Assembly: GCA_949152475.1 (NCBI GenBank)
Contig: OX424555.1
Location: 18,370,868 to 18,434,867 of the forward strand
DNA length: 64,000 nt
Reading direction: 5' to 3'
From: Terebella lapidaria
Taxonomy: Eukaryota > Annelida > Polychaeta > Terebellida > Terebellidae
Positions 15,038 through 30,000 of the stretch are shown one piece after another; position 1 is the first letter of the stretch, and every line of letters starts with the position of its first letter. The translations under genes and the position numbers were made by a program. A model generated the notes under the pieces. It was not told the origin of the DNA. It made no database searches and saw nothing but the letters and a program-made list of their open reading frames with translations.

Positions 15038-16681
15038 AGTTAGAATACCCGAAACAGTACAGTTCTACTATTGTCTATGGAAGCAAACTCACCTCAATCT
15101 TGTGTGGTATTTGTTCAGAATTTGCTAAATGTGTTGCTGTGTGTGGCAATGAATGGTTTTCAATGCCAGTTGATATGATTTATATACCAATCGAATTGCT
15201 TGTCAGAGCAAATTCATACAGAAGAGACATGTTTTTTCTGAACAGATTTTACGGCCTGTTGCACCGTAACACCCTTGCCAGTTTGCACGCTTGAACTAGT
15301 GGGTGTCAATGGCGCGCTATTGCAGTTAACTACTACACGAATAAATGAAACATAAATCTGTCATATTGCTGTCTTGATCCGTTTAAATTTTATGCCAATT
15401 ATTTTGTGTAATCTGGTAATTAATTGATTGTGGTAATATATTGATTACAAATTGACTTTCGAGAAGTGTATGGTCGAATTGCATGTCTGAATAGAAACAT
15501 AAAACAAGACAATAAAGGAACCAAATAAAAAACGTGAACTGTCTTGTGTGTTGATTCAAAATCTGATAACTTATTGATTGCAAGATATCAAGAAGTAACT
15601 GCCTTTTCATTTTTGCGTGTTTTTGCTTTGGACATGTATACTTAGCCATATTTGCATACTTTTTAATATAAACTAAAACATATGTATAAACACGCGATAA
15701 TACTAATTATGTATATTATTTTCATTCCATTGCTTAATGAAATCAAACCTGGTAAATATATATCATAATTGTGTGAAGTCAGACTAGTTACAGTCAGAAG
15801 CTTCCATGTTTCGAAGATATGGAAAGCCCTAGACGCAAAGTAATTGAGTAGGGAATACTGGTACTGCCCTTGTTGTGGAACTGAACCAGTGGGCACCAAA
15901 CACTAAATTTTTCGACGCCAGTGCGCCTGGTATTAGCTATGTGTCAACTCCTATGAATAAATATAGCAGCACTACCTGGTTGACCAGGTAGTTCGATTTG
16001 GTGCGTTTTAACATTGGTTTCATTGCAAGTTGGAGTTACTGAAATGTTACCTAGAGATGCGAAATCTTACGTAAAACATAATATGCCATATGTGGGAGAT
16101 GCTAAGACGTATCAAACAAATACGTGGGACATAACAAATAACACATCTGAACTTCATAATATTATTATCTCATCATATCAAACAACAGTACAGCGATATA
16201 ATAGTGACTAGAATACATGTATATCGTGGAGACCAGTTAATTTACTCTCAGCACATCAAAGTGGGCAATCAACCGCCTAAGGTGATTTAGGGAATGGAAA
16301 TCAGAAGCATAGATATAGGAATAAACATATATGGAATATCTATAATCAGAAGGCTTTCATGTTGCCCAGCCGTATACAAATTGGCATTACCCTCACACTA
16401 TGTACCTGTTCATAACTGGGTGCCGTGTGAGAGTGGTCAATAACCCCTAAACAATTAACACCATAATTTCAATCATATCGCAGGTGCATGCCTAAACTGG
16501 ATGGCTTTTTCTTGAAAGACTAGACATGTACTTGATCTATTTTGTGCTACGTTTGTTTCATGTTTAAACTTGGCTTGGTGATGGAATCTTTAAGAATGTG
16601 TGAGATAATTTGATCATTAAGGCAGTAGGTTTGGGACTGCCATTATTCATGACAGAGTTATGAAACTATACTCTGATTTTT
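15038..16681. repeat. Linker block L3, long form
   Basis: Opens like the short linker, then continues into about 1 kb not found in the short form. The same extension recurs at 25.67-27.0, 32.3-33.9, 37.8-39.4 and 43.3-44.9 kb. No protein domain or RNA gene is recognised in it. Confidence 0.8.
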
Positions 16682-16834
16682 TAGGTTACCACACCTTTGG
16701 TCCTATAAACTATTGCCGTGACGTTGCGTCCGTTGTCCGTCAACAATTTTATCTTTAAAGTTTACAGTCAGATTTTCCTGAAATTTTGCACAAAATGCCT
16801 AAAAATATTTCGAGAGGGGGGTATTTTTAGTTTT
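16682..16834 (+). repeat. Dispersed GTTGCGTCCGTC repeat, copy U1, truncated
   Basis: Starts TTAGGTTACC, carries the GTTGCGTCCGTTGTCCGTC stretch and ends abruptly at AGTTTTCTCCTATACAATAA, where satellite resumes. Longer copies lie at 33.87, 39.37 and 44.94 kb, and an inverted one at 59.65 kb, so this is a dispersed repeat. The motif is familiar from molluscan genomes. Confidence 0.75.
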
Positions 16835-19211
16835 CTCCTATACAATAATATTTTGAGATTTTCTAATAAGTAAATATTCCTGCTGTGTTTTTCTTTGACG
16901 TCAACACCTGTCAAACCTTGTGCCAGATCATGCATTTTCAAATAGACTGTAACTGAAACTGCAGATGTGACACGAAACTAAACAAGTATACCTCCTGAAT
17001 AACACTGAGAATACATCAAGTTTTATCTGTTGATAATTTTTCCAAGTCATGTGGCAGATCATGCATTTTCATGTTTTGTTTATGAATGAAACTGCAGAGG
17101 TGACACGGAACTGAGCAAAAAATATTGCTGTTGCTTTCTTTGATGACATGCACTTCGATATCGAGATACCACGCGTTGTGTTCATATTGTCATATGCTAC
17201 ATGAATACACCTGTGATACTCCATATCGAAGTACAGCTCTAATATTCCCGCCACAACTGAGATCCTTGAGGTACATTGTTGAATCTCTTTTGCTGAATAT
17301 TCACTTCCTATGTTGATATAGCTGCCAAGTCAAGTGCCAGATCATGCATTTTCACAATTATGTTCACTGAAACTGCAGATGTGACACGGAACCGAGCTAC
17401 CAAAAATACTCATATCTATTGTACAAGTCTAACTGCATTCTGGAGAATTGATAAACACCAAGTTGTCCAAGTAGTGTGAATGTTTGGAAAAAGTATGCAG
17501 ATTATAAAGGCAATCGATAAATCATTTTCTGGAGTTATTCTTTAAACTGTCAATCCTATTGCACCTGATCTCATAGTTTGACTGATACTACACTTTTTGA
17601 GAATTCGTTTGAACACGATTTTTTTTTGGCTAGATTGCAATTAGTATCAACTCGCAATTTTCATCAGGAAAGTCGACAGTTTTACCTAAGTACTACGTGA
17701 TTCAATGCAGATAATATTAGTGCTTTAAAATGTCTCCCATACAATAATCTTTTAAAATTTCTTAATAAGTAAATATTCCTGCTCTGTTTCCCTTTGAAGT
17801 CAACACCTGTAGGAAAATTGTGCCAGATCATGCATTTACAAATAGAATGTAACTGAAACTGCAGATGTGACACAAAGCTGAACACAGTGAACAGGTATAC
17901 ACATCCTGAACAACACTGAGAACACATCAAGTTTAAACTGTTGAAAGTTTTGCCAAGTCATGTGCCAGATCATGCATTTTCATGTTTTGTTTATGAATGA
18001 AACTACAGAGAAGACACAGAACTGCACAAAAAATCTTGCTGCTGCTTTCTTTGATGACATGCACTTCGGTATCGATATACCACGAGTTGTGTTCATATTT
18101 TCATATGCTACATGAATACATCTGTGATTCTACATATCGAAATACAGCTCTATTATTCCCACCACAATTGAGATCCATGAGGTAGATTGCTGAATCTCTT
18201 TTGCTGAATATTCACTTTCTATGTTGATATAGCTGCCAAGTCAAGTGCCAGATCATGCATTTTCACAATTATGTTCACTGAAACTGCAGATGTGACACGG
18301 AACCGAGCTAGCATAAAGTACTCATATCTATTGTACAAGTGTAACTGCATTCTGGAGAATTGATAAACACCAAGTCGAACAAGTAGTGAATGTTTGGAAA
18401 AAGTATGCAGATTATATAGGCAATCGCTAAATCATTTGCTGGAGTTATTCTTTGAACTGACAACCTTACTGCACTTGATTTCATGGTTTGACTGATACTA
18501 CCCTTTTTGAGAAAACGTTTGAACACGCATTTTTTTTTGATAGATTGCAATTAGTATCAACTCGCAATTTTCATCAGGAAAATAGACTGTTTTACCTAAG
18601 TACTACCTGCTTCAATGCAGATAATATTAGTGCTGTGAATGTGTCTTCTATACAATAATATTTTGAGATTTTCTAATAAATAAATATTCCTGCTGTGTTT
18701 TCCTTTGACGTCAACCCCTGTCAAAACTTGTGTCAGATCATGCATTTTTAAATAGACTTTAACCGAAACTGCAGATGTGACACGAAATTGAGCAAGTATA
18801 CCTCCTGAATAACACTGAGAATACATTAAGTTTTATCTGTTGATAGTTTTGCCAAGTCATGTGCCAGATCATGCATTTTCATGTTTTGTTTATGAAGAAG
18901 CTGCAGAGGTGACACGGAACTGATCAAAAATCTTGCTGTTGCTTTCTTTGATGACATGCACTTCGATATCGAGATACCACGAGTTGTGATCATATTGTCA
19001 TATGCTACATGAATACACCTGTGATTCTCCATATCGAAGTACAGCTCTAATTTTCCCACCACAAATGAGATCCATGAGGTAGATTGCTGAATCTTTTTTG
19101 CTGGATACTCACTTCCTATGTTGATATAGCTGCCAAGTCAAGTGCCAGATCATGCATTTTCACAATTATGTTCACTGAAACTGCGGATGTGACACGAAAC
19201 CGAGCTAGCAT
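16835..19211. repeat. Satellite block S4
   Basis: Cores in order C (16,920), A, B (17,336), C (17,821), A, B (18,248), C (18,732), A (18,862), B (19,144). Perfect TGACGTCA at 16896 and 18706. Confidence 0.9.
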
Positions 19212-20055
19212 AATTTAGAATACCCAAAACAGCACAGTTCTACTAATCTCTATGGAAGCAAACTCACCTTAATTTTGTGCGGTGTTTGTTCAGAAATTGC
19301 CAAAATGTTGCTGTGTGTGGCGATGAATGGTTTGCACTGCCAATTGATGTGATTTATATAGCAATCGAATTTCTTGTCAGAGCGAAATCATACACAAGAG
19401 ACATGTTTTTTCTGAACAGATTTTACGGCCCGTTGCACTCTAACATCCTTGGCCAGTTTGCACGCTTGAACTGGTGGGTGTCAATGGTGCCCTACTGCAA
19501 TTAACCACGACATGAATCAGTGAATTATAAATTTGTCATATTGCTGTATTTATTCGTTTAAATTTCACCCTAGTTACTTCTTTAATCTAATAATTAATTA
19601 ATTGATGTGATATCAGTGATTACGAATTGGCTATCGAGGAATTCATGGTCAAATTGGCATGTCTGAATAGCAAAGACTAAACAAGACAATATAGGAACCA
19701 AAGGAAAACACGTACTGTCTTGTATTGATTCGAAATATGATAAGTTATTGTTTGCAAGATGTCAAGTAGTAACTATATTTTCAGTTTTATGCACTTTTTT
19801 CCTGTTTACTTCCAGATTGCGTACTTGCCGAGAAATATTCTGTGCACATATGTTTGGGGAAGAAAACATCCCACGTATTCATCAACATCTATGAACCAGT
19901 TTTGAGGAGTGGTGATTGCTTTTCTTCCCTGGATACTGCATCAGTATCAGCTTGCGATATTCATCAGGAAAATGAACAGTGATACCTAATTCCTACGAGA
20001 TTCAATTCAGAAAGTAGTAGTGATGTGAAAATGTCTCCTAGGAAGTAGTTATTTT
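19212..20055. repeat. Linker block L4, short form
   Basis: Near copy of the short linkers. Its 3' end and the satellite that follows match window positions 1-1,460 at an offset of about 19,760 bp, including rare variants. The 19277-19504 frame keeps most of the linker peptide but with a different end. Confidence 0.85.
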
Positions 20056-23000
20056 CAGATTTTAATCCAATTCAATAAGTACATGTTCCTGCTGTTATTT
20101 CTTTCGACGTCGACACCTGTCAAAACTTGTGCAAGATCATGCATTTTCAAATAGACTGTAACTGAAACTGCAGATGTGACAAAAAACTGAACAGGTATAC
20201 CTCCTCAATAGCAATCGGAATACATCAAGTTTTATCTTTTGATAGTTTTGCCAGATCATATGCCAGATCCTGCATTCTCGAGGTTTGTTTATGAATAAAA
20301 CTGCAGAGGCGACATGGAATTGAGCAAAAAATCTCGCTGTTGCTCTTTGATGACATGCACTTTGATATCGAGATACCACGAGTTGTGTTCATATTGTCAT
20401 ATGCTACATGAATACATCTGTGATTCTCCATATTGAAGTACAGCTCTAATATTCCCACCACAATTGAGATCCATGAGGTAAATTGCTGATTTTCTTTCTC
20501 TCGATATTCACTTCCTATGTTGATATAGCTGCCAAACCAAATGCCAGATCATCCATTTTCACCATCATGTTCACTGAAACTGCATATGTGACACGGAACT
20601 GAGCTACCATAAAATACTCATATTTATTGTACAAGTGTAACTGCATTCTGGAGAATTAATAGACACCAAGTCGATCAAGGAGGATGAATGTTTTCAAAAA
20701 AGTATGATGATCATATACACAATCGGCAGGTCATTTGCTGGAATTATTCTTTGAATCAACAATGTTACTGAACTTGATTTCATGGTTTGGTAACTGATAC
20801 TACATTTTTTTAGAATACGCTTGAGCAAAAAATTTCGGTTGCCTCGATTTTTCGATTGCAATTAGTATCAGCTTCCAATGTCCAATTAGGTCAATAGTGG
20901 TGTTATGGAAATGTCTCCTCCTGAATAACACTGAGAATACATCATGTTTTATCTGTTGATAGTTTTACCAAGTCATGTGCCAGATCATGCATTTTCATGT
21001 TTTGTTTATGAATGAAACTGCAGAGGTGACACGAAACTGAGCAAAAAATCTTGCTGTTGCTTTCTTTGATGACATGCACTTCGATATCGAGATACCACGA
21101 GTTGTGTTCATATTGTCATATGCTACATGAATACATCTGTGATTCTCCATATGGAAGTACAGCTCTAATATTCCAGCCACAATTGAGATCCTTGAGGTAG
21201 ATTGCTAGATCTCTTTTGCTGGATATTCACTTCCTGTGTTGATATAGGTGCCAAGTCAAGTGCCAGATCATGCATTTTCACAATTATGTTCACTAGAACT
21301 GCAGATGTGACATAGAATCGAGCTAGCATAAAATACTCATATCTATTGTACATGTCTAACTGCATTCTGGAGAATTGATAGACACCAAGTTGACCAAGTA
21401 GTGTGAATGTTTGGGAAAAGTATGCAGATTATATAGGCAATCAATAAACTATTTTCTGGAGTTATTCTTTGAACTGGTAATCTTTCTGCACCTGATTTCA
21501 TGGTTTGACTGATACTACGCTTTTTGAGAATACGTTCGAACACGAAATTTTTATTGGCTAGATTGCAATTAGTATCACGTTGCAATTTTCATCAGGAAAA
21601 TAGACAGTTTTACCTAAGTACTATGTGATTCAATGCAGATAATATTAGTGCTGTAAAAGTGTCTCTTATACAATAAGATTTTGAGATTTTCTAATGAGTA
21701 AATATCCCTGCTGTGTTTTCCTTTGACGTCAACACCTGTCAAAACTTGTGCCAGATCATGCATTTTCAAATAGAATGTAACTGAAACTGCAGATTTGACA
21801 CAAAACTGAACAGGTATACCTCCTCAATAGTAATGGGTATACATCAAGTTTTATCTGTTGAAAGGTTTGCCAAGTCATGTGCCAGATCATGCATTTTCAT
21901 GTTTTGTTTATGAATGAAACTGCAGAGGTGACACGGAACTGAGCAAAAAATCTTACTAATGCTTTCTTTGATGACATGCACTTCGATATCGAGATACCAC
22001 GAGTTGTGTTCATATCATCATAGGTTACATGAATACATCTGTGATTCTCCATATCGACGTACAGCTCTAATATTCCCGCCACAATTGAGATCATGGAGGT
22101 ACATTGCTGAATCTCTTTTGCTGAATATTCAATTCCTATGTTGATATAGCTGCCAAGTCGAGTGCCAAATCATGCATTTTCACAATTATGTTCACTGAAA
22201 CTGCAGATGTGACACGGAACCGAGCTAGCACAAAATGCTCATATCTATTGTACAATGTAACTGTATTCAGGAGAATTGATAGACACCAAGTCGACCAAGT
22301 AGTGTGAATGTTTGGAAAAAGCATTGAGATTATATAGGCAATCGATAAATCATTTGCTGGAGTTATTCTTTGAACTGGCAATCTTACTGCACTTGATTTC
22401 ATGGTTTGACTGATACTACACTTTTTGAGAATGCGTTTGAACACGAATTTTTTTTGGATAGATTGCAATTAGTATCAACTCGCAATTTTCATCAGGAAAA
22501 TAGACAGTTTTACCTAAGTGATTCAATGCAGATGATATTAGTGGGCTGGTTACCATGCAAATACAGAAAAATGTTAAATATGCTTCGTTTGTGGAATAGA
22601 CTGATAAAAATGCCAAGTGAACGTTTGACTAAACAAGTGTTTTTGTCAGAATACAATTCTAGTATGTATACTTGGTCCAATGAGTTAGAAAACATTTTTG
22701 AGCTTTTAAATATGAAAACTGTGTTTCAAAACAAGTTAGTATGTGACCTGAACGTATGTCGAACTAGAATTTTAGAAGTTGTAGAAGCAGAATGGGCAGC
22801 TTCAGTTGTCTGTAAACCCAAGTTGAGAACTTATGTCACATTTAAAAGTATATTTAAGACAGAACAATATGTAAAACAAATATTTAATAGACATGATAGA
22901 TCAATTATTTCGAAATTTCGTTGTGGTATATTGCAATTGAACATAGAAACTGGTAGATTTATTAGGAAACCTGTCCATGAACGTGTTTGTGACTTCTGTG

Positions 23001-25668
23001 ACTCTGACTTCATTGAAGACGAATTTCATTTTTTATGTATATGTGAACTGTATAAAGAAGAAAGAAAACTTTTGTATACCACTGTCTCAGATAGTACTAA
23101 TGTAAAATTTTTTTAACTTGACCGACATTGATAAATTTATATATATTATGAAACATGCCGGCAAACCTTTAGCCAAGTACCTTACAAATGCTTGGGAAAA
23201 AAGAAAACATAATTTGTACAATGAAAATTAACAGAATACAGTTTGTAACGATTTTCTGCAAGATAATATATATATTTATACAATATGCAACTACGAGAAA
23301 ATATAAAATGGTCAATGTATAGCCATTAGGGCCACTGTATATATCAAAATGTAAGCTTATACAGTAAAGGGAATTTTATTTTATGTTGTTCATACACAAG
23401 TATTATGGTTCACGTGTATACATTGGTCTTAGGATTTTTCATTTGGTAAATCATCATTCAGCTCAAGTAGAGACTGAACTGACCAATAAGACCAATGAGG
23501 CTGGGTGCTTGTTGATTTTGTTATATTCTATGTTAATTCTATATCATTTCGCACTGGTCAGTATAATAAAGATATTTTGAACTTGAGCTTGAAGTGCTGT
23601 AAAGGGTCTCCTATACAATAATCTTTTTAAAAAAATTAATATGTAAATATTCCTGCTCTGTTTTCTTTTGACGTCAACACCTGTCAAAACTTGTGCCAGA
23701 TCATGCATTTACAAATAGAATGTAACTGAAACTGCAGATGTGACACAAAACTGAACAGGTTTACCTCCTGAGCAACACTGAGAATACATCAAGTTTTATC
23801 TGTTGATAGTTTTGCCAAGTCATGTGCCAGATCATGCATTTTCATGTTTTGTTTATAAATGAAACTGCAGAGGTGACACGGAACGGAGCAAAAAAAAATT
23901 TGCTGTTGCTTTCTTTGATGACATGCACTTCGATATCGAGATACCACACGTTGTGTTTATATTTTCATATGCTACATGAATATATCTGTGATTCTCCATA
24001 TCGAATTACAGCTCTAGTATTCCCGCTACGATTGAGATCCTTGAGGTACATTGCTGAATCTCTTCTGCTGAATATTCACTCCCGATGTTGATATAGCTGC
24101 CAAGTCAAGTGCCAGATCATGCATTTTCACAATTATCTTCACTGAAACTGCATATGTGACACGAAACCGAGCTAGCATAAAACACTCATATCTATTGTAC
24201 AATGTAACTGCATTCAGGAGAATTGATAGACACCAAGTCGACCAAGTAGTGTGAATGTTTGGAAAAGGCATTGAGATTATATAGGCAATCGATAAATCAT
24301 TTGCTGGAGTTATTCTTTGAACTGGCAATCTTACTGCACTTGATTTCATGGTTTGACTGATACTACACTTTTTGAGAATACGTTTGAACACGAACTTTTG
24401 ATTGGCTTGATTACAATTAGTATCAATTTGAACTATTCATCAGGAAAATAGACAGTTTTACCTAAGTACTACGTGATTCAATGCAGATAATATTAGTGCT
24501 GTAAAGGGTCTCCTATACAATAATCTTTTTTAAAAAATTAATATGTAAATATTCCTGCTCTGTTTTCTTTTGACGTCAACACCTGTCAAAACTTGTGCCA
24601 GATCATGCATTTACAAATAGAATGTAACTGAAACTGCAGATGTGACACAAAACTGAACAGGTTTACCTCCTGACCAACACTGAGATTACATCAAGTTTTA
24701 TCTGTTGATAGTTTTGCCAAGTCATGTGCCAGATCATGCATTTTCATGTTTTGTTTATAAATGAAACTGCAGAGGTGACACGGAACTGAGCAAAAAAAAT
24801 TTGCTGTTGCTTTCTTTGATGACATGCACTTCGATATCGAGATACAAGGCGTTGTGTTCATATTGTCATATGCTACATGAAAACATCTGTGATTCTCCAT
24901 ATCGAAGTACAGCTCTAATATTCCCGCCACAATTGAGATCCATGAGGTAGATTGCTGAATCTCTTTTGCTGGATATTCACTTCCTATGTGGATATAACTG
25001 CCAAGTCGAGTGCCAGATCATGCATTTTCACAATTATGTTCACTGAAACTGCAGATGTGACACGGAACCGAGCTAGCATAAAATACTCATATCTATTGTA
25101 CAAGTCTAACTGCATTCTGGAGAATTGATAGACACCAAGTCGACCAAGTAGTGTGAATGTTTGGAAAAAGTATGCAGATTATATAGGCATTCGGTAGGTC
25201 ATTTTCTGGTATCATTCTGTGAACTAACAACCTTACTGAACTTGCTTCTTGGTTTGTTAACTGATACCACACTTTTTGAGAATGCGTTTGAGCACACAAT
25301 TTCGATTGCCTTGATTGCAATTAGTATCAGCTTGCAATATTGATCAGAAACTGAATATTTCCACCTAAACCATGCGCTCTTCAATTCAGAGAATAGTACA
25401 GTTGTGAAAATGTCTCCTTTTCAATAACAATTTTCAGATTTTAATCCAATTTAATAAGTGAATATTTGATCGTCTCGCGTGCATCTAGTATTATATCGAA
25501 CGTTTTGTATATGAGACCACAACTGAGATCCATGAGGCAGACTGTAAATCTTTTTTGCTGGATATTCACTTCCTGTTGATATAGCTGCCAACCCAAGTGC
25601 CAGATCGTGAATTTTCACGATTATGTTCACTGAACCTGCAGACGTGACATGGAACCGAGCTAGCATAA
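20056..25668. repeat. Satellite block S5, split by a LINE
   Basis: Begins C (20,130), A-prime (20,260), B (20,542), then the rare segment lacking a C core, then regular units. It is interrupted at 22,544-23,592 by a LINE; the C segment on the right side resumes where the left one stopped. The C segments after the LINE (23.6 and 24.5 kb) are nearly identical to each other. Perfect TGACGTCA at 21724, 23669 and 24571. Confidence 0.9.
22544..23592 (+). mobile_element. 5'-truncated non-LTR retrotransposon (LINE)
   Basis: The satellite is interrupted exactly after ATATTAGTG and resumes with AGTGCTGTAAAGG, giving a short target duplication AGTG (22540-22543 and 23593-23596). The insert encodes about 190 residues of a LINE ORF2 C-terminus, including a Cys/His cluster (VCDFC...HFLCIC) of the kind seen at the end of such proteins. 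The frame stops at 23114-23116 inside a run of seven T; one base either way restores an open frame to a stop at 23229-23231, so this is probably a frameshift. The 3' end reads AATAAAGATATTTTGAACTTGAG. The ATG upstream at 22,406 lies in satellite and is not a real start. Clade uncertain. Confidence 0.7.
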
Positions 25669-27000
25669 TTTAGAATACCCAAAACAGCACAGTTCTACTA
25701 ATCTCTATGGAAGCAAACTCACCTCAATTTTGTGCGGTATTTGTTCAGAATTTGCCAAATGTGTTGCTGTGTGTGGCGATGAATGGTTTTCAATGCCAGT
25801 TGATGTGGTTTATATACCAATCGAATTGCTTGTCAAAACGAATTCATATAGAAGAGACATGTTTTTTTCTGAACAGATTTTACGGCCTGTTGCACCCTAA
25901 CACCCTTGCCAGTTTGTGCGCCTGAACTATAGTGGGTGTCAATGGCGCGCTATTGCAATTAACTACTACGCGAACAAATGAAACATAAATCTGTCACATT
26001 GCTGTCTTGATCCGTTTAAATTTCATGCCAATTATTTTTTATAATCTGGTGATTAATTTGTTGTGGTGATAAATTGATTACAAATTGGCTTTCGAAAATT
26101 TATGGTCGAATTGCATGTCTGAATAGAAACCCAAAACAAGACAATAAAGGAACCGAAAGAAAACCATGAACTGCCTTGTGTGTTGATTCAAAATCTGATG
26201 AATTATTGATTGCAAGATATCAAGAAGTAACTGCTTTTTCATTTTTGGGTGTCTTTGGTTTTGGACATGCATACTCAGTCATACTTGAATACTTTTTATG
26301 ATATACTGAAACATATGTATAGACGCATGATAATACTAATAATATTCTTTTTCCTTGCCTTAAGTAGAAATATCATAATTATGTGAAGTCACACAAGTTA
26401 CAGTCAGAAGCTTCCATATTTCGAAGATGGGGAAGCTCTAGACACCAAGTAGTTGGGCGGGAAATAGTAGTAATTCGCTTGTTCTGAAACTGAACCAGTG
26501 GGCATCAAACACTAAATTTTTCGAAGCCAGAGCGCCTGTTGGTCTGTCTGAATCGGCCTGAATAAATAGAAAGTCCCTCATGGCTAAATCCCGGGGACAG
26601 TGAAAAATTTAAGGGTGTCTTTAAAAAATTAAGCTGTAGCAGAAAATTTAGTTTATGAACATCTACTTTCATTGCAATGTTGGAACGGGGAATGTACTAC
26701 CTATGTGTCAGCTCCTATGAATAAATAGAGTAGCACTACCTGGTTGACCAGGTATACACACACAAGAAATACCTACCACGATATGCAATCAGCTAATGTA
26801 AATTTTGTTCTGGGAAGAAGTGAGCATTTGAATTGACGCGTTTTAACATTGGTTTCATTAGAAGTTGGAGTTACTGAAATGCTATCTAGAAATACGAAAT
26901 CTTACGTAAGAGATAATATGCCATATGTGGGAGATACTAAAACATATCAAACAAATACGTGGGAGATAATAAATGACATAACTGGGGTTCATAACATCTG
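25669..27000. repeat. Linker block L5, long form
   Basis: Copy of the long linker with its own changes, including an insertion of unrelated sequence near 26,545-26,690. It ends at a sharp junction near 27,000 into a C core lacking its first part. Confidence 0.8.
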
Positions 27001-30000
27001 TTCATATATGAACAGGTATACCTCCTGAATAACACTGAGAATACATCAAGTTTTATCTGTTGATAGTTTTGCCAAGTCATGTGCCATATTATGCATTTTC
27101 ATGATTTGTTTATGGATGAAACTGCAGACGTGACACGGAACTGAGCAAAAAATTTTGCTGTTGTTTTCTTTGATGACATGCACTTCGATATCGAGATACA
27201 ACAGTTGTGTTCATATTGTCATATGCTACATGAATACATCTATGATTCTCCATACCGAAGTACAGATCTAATATTCCCACCACAGTTGAGGTAGATCCAT
27301 GAGGTAGATTGCTGAATCTCCTTTGCTGGATATTCACTTCCTTAGTTGATATAGCTGCCAAGTCAAGTGCCAGATCATGCATTTTCAAAATTATGTTCTC
27401 TGAAACTGCAGATGTGACACGAAATCGAGCTAGCATAAAATACTCATAAGCCTATCTATTGTACAAGTGTAACTGCATTCTGGAGAAATGCTAGACACCG
27501 GGTCGACCAAGTGGTGTGAATGTTTGGAGAAAAAACATGCAGATTATATAGGCAATCGCTAAATCATTTGCTGGAGTTATTCTTTGAACTGGCAATCTTA
27601 CTGCACTTTGATTTCATGGTTTGACTGATACTTCACTTTTGGGGAATACGTTTGAACACGAAATTTTGATTGCCTTGATTGCAATTAGTATCAACTAGAA
27701 ATATTCATCAGGAAATGGAAGCTTTACCTGAGTACTAAGTGATTCAATGCAGATAATATTAGTGCTGTAAAATTGTCTCCTATACAAAAATATTTTGAGA
27801 TTTTTTAATGAGTAAAATATTCCTGCTGTGTTTTCCTTAGAAGTCAACACCTGTCAAAACTTGTGCCAGATCATGCATTTTCAATTAGACTGTAACTGAA
27901 ACTGCAGATATGACACGAAACTGAACAGGTATACCTCCTGAATAACACTGATAATACATCATGTTTTAGCTGTTGATAGTTTTGCTGAGTCATGTGCCAG
28001 ATCATGCATATTCATGTTTTGTTTATGAATGAAACTGCGGAGGTGACACGGAACTGAGCAAAAAATCTTGCTGTTGCTTTCTTTGATGACATGCACTTCG
28101 ATATTGAGATACCACGATTTGTGTTCATATTGTCATAAGCTACATGAAAACATCTGTGATTCTCCATAGGTAGATTGCTGAATCTCTTTTGCTGGATAGT
28201 TACTTCCTATGTTGATATAGCTGCCAAGTCTGGATTTCTTTTGCTGAATATTCACTTCCTGAGTTGATATAGCTGCCAAGTCAAGTGCCAGATCATGCAT
28301 TTTCACAATTATGTTCTCTGAAACTGCAGATGTGACATGGAACCGAGCTAGCATAAAATACTCATATCTACTGTACAAGCGTAACTGCATTCTGGAGAAT
28401 TGATAGACACCAAATCGACAAAGTAGTGTGAATGTTTGGAGAAAGCATACAGATTATATAGGCAATCACTGAATCATTTGCTGGAGTTATTCTTTGAACT
28501 GGCAATCTTACTGCACTTGATTTCATGGTTTGCCTGATACTACCCTATTTAAGAATACGTTTGAACAAGAAATTTTGATTGGCTTGATTGCAATCAGTAT
28601 CAACTTGCAATACTCATTTGGAAAATAGACAGTTTTACCTAAGTACTACGTGATTCAATGCAGATAATATTAGTGCTGTAAAGGTGCCTCCTATACAATA
28701 ATATTTTGAGATTTTCTAATGAGTAAATATTCCTGCTGTGTTTTCCTTTGACGTCAACCCTTTTCAAAACTTGTGCCAGATCATGCATTTTCAAATAGAC
28801 TGTAGCTGAAACTGCAGATGTGACACGAAACTGAACAGGTATACCTCCGGAATAACACTGAGAATACATCAAGTTTTATCTGTTGATAGTTTTGCCAAGT
28901 CATGTGCCAGATCATGCATTTTCATGTTTTGTTTATAAATGAAACTGCAGAGGTGACACGGAACTGAGCAAAAAATCTTGCTGTTGCTTTCTTTGATGAC
29001 ATGCACTTCGATATCGAGATACCACGAGTTGTGTTCATATTGTCATATGCTACATGAAAACATCTGTGATTCTCCATACTGAAGTACAGCTCTAATATTC
29101 CCACAACAATTGAGATCCATGGGGTAGATTGCTGAATCTTTTTTGCTGAATATTCACCTCCTATGTTGATATAGCTGCCAAGTGAAGTGCCAGATCATGC
29201 ATTTTCACAAATATGTTCACTGAAACTGCAAATGTGACACGGAACCGAGCTGGCCTAAAATACTCATATCTATTGTACAAGTGTAACTACATTCTAAAGA
29301 ATTGATAGACACCAAGTCGACCAAGCACTGTGAATGTTTCGCAAAAGCATGCAGATTATATAGGCAATCGATAAATCATTTGCTGGAGTTATTCTTTGAA
29401 CTGGCAATTTTACTGCACTTGATTTCATGGTTTGACTAATACTACACTTTTTGAGAATACGTTTGAACAGGAAATTTGGATTGGCTTGATTACAATTAGT
29501 ATCAACTCGCAATAATCATCAGGAAAATAGACAGTTTTACCTGAGTACTACGTGATTCAATGCAGATGATATTAGTTCTGTAAAAGTATCTTTTATACAA
29601 TGATATTTTGAGACTTTCTAATAAGAAAACATTCCTTCTGTGTTTTCCTTTGACGTAAACACCTGTCAAAACTTGTGCCAGATCATGCATTTTCAAATAG
29701 GCTGTAACTGAAACTGCAGATTTGACACACAACTGAACAGGTATACCTCCTGAATAACATTGAGAATATATCAAGTCTTATCTGTTGATAGTTTTGCCAA
29801 GTCATGTGCCAGATCATGCATTTTCGTGTTTTGTTTATGAATGAAACTGCAGAGGTGACACGGAACTGAGCAAAAAGTCTTGCTAATGCTTTCTTTGATG
29901 ACATGCACTTCGATATCGAGATACCACGAGTTGTGTTCATATTGTCATATGCTACATGAATACACCTGTGATTCTCCATATCGAAGTACAGCTCTAATAT

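Noticed and set aside
22406-22543. ATG at 22,406 as the true start of the 236-codon frame.
   Set aside because: The first 46 codons are satellite sequence present elsewhere without the LINE; the fusion arose from insertion.
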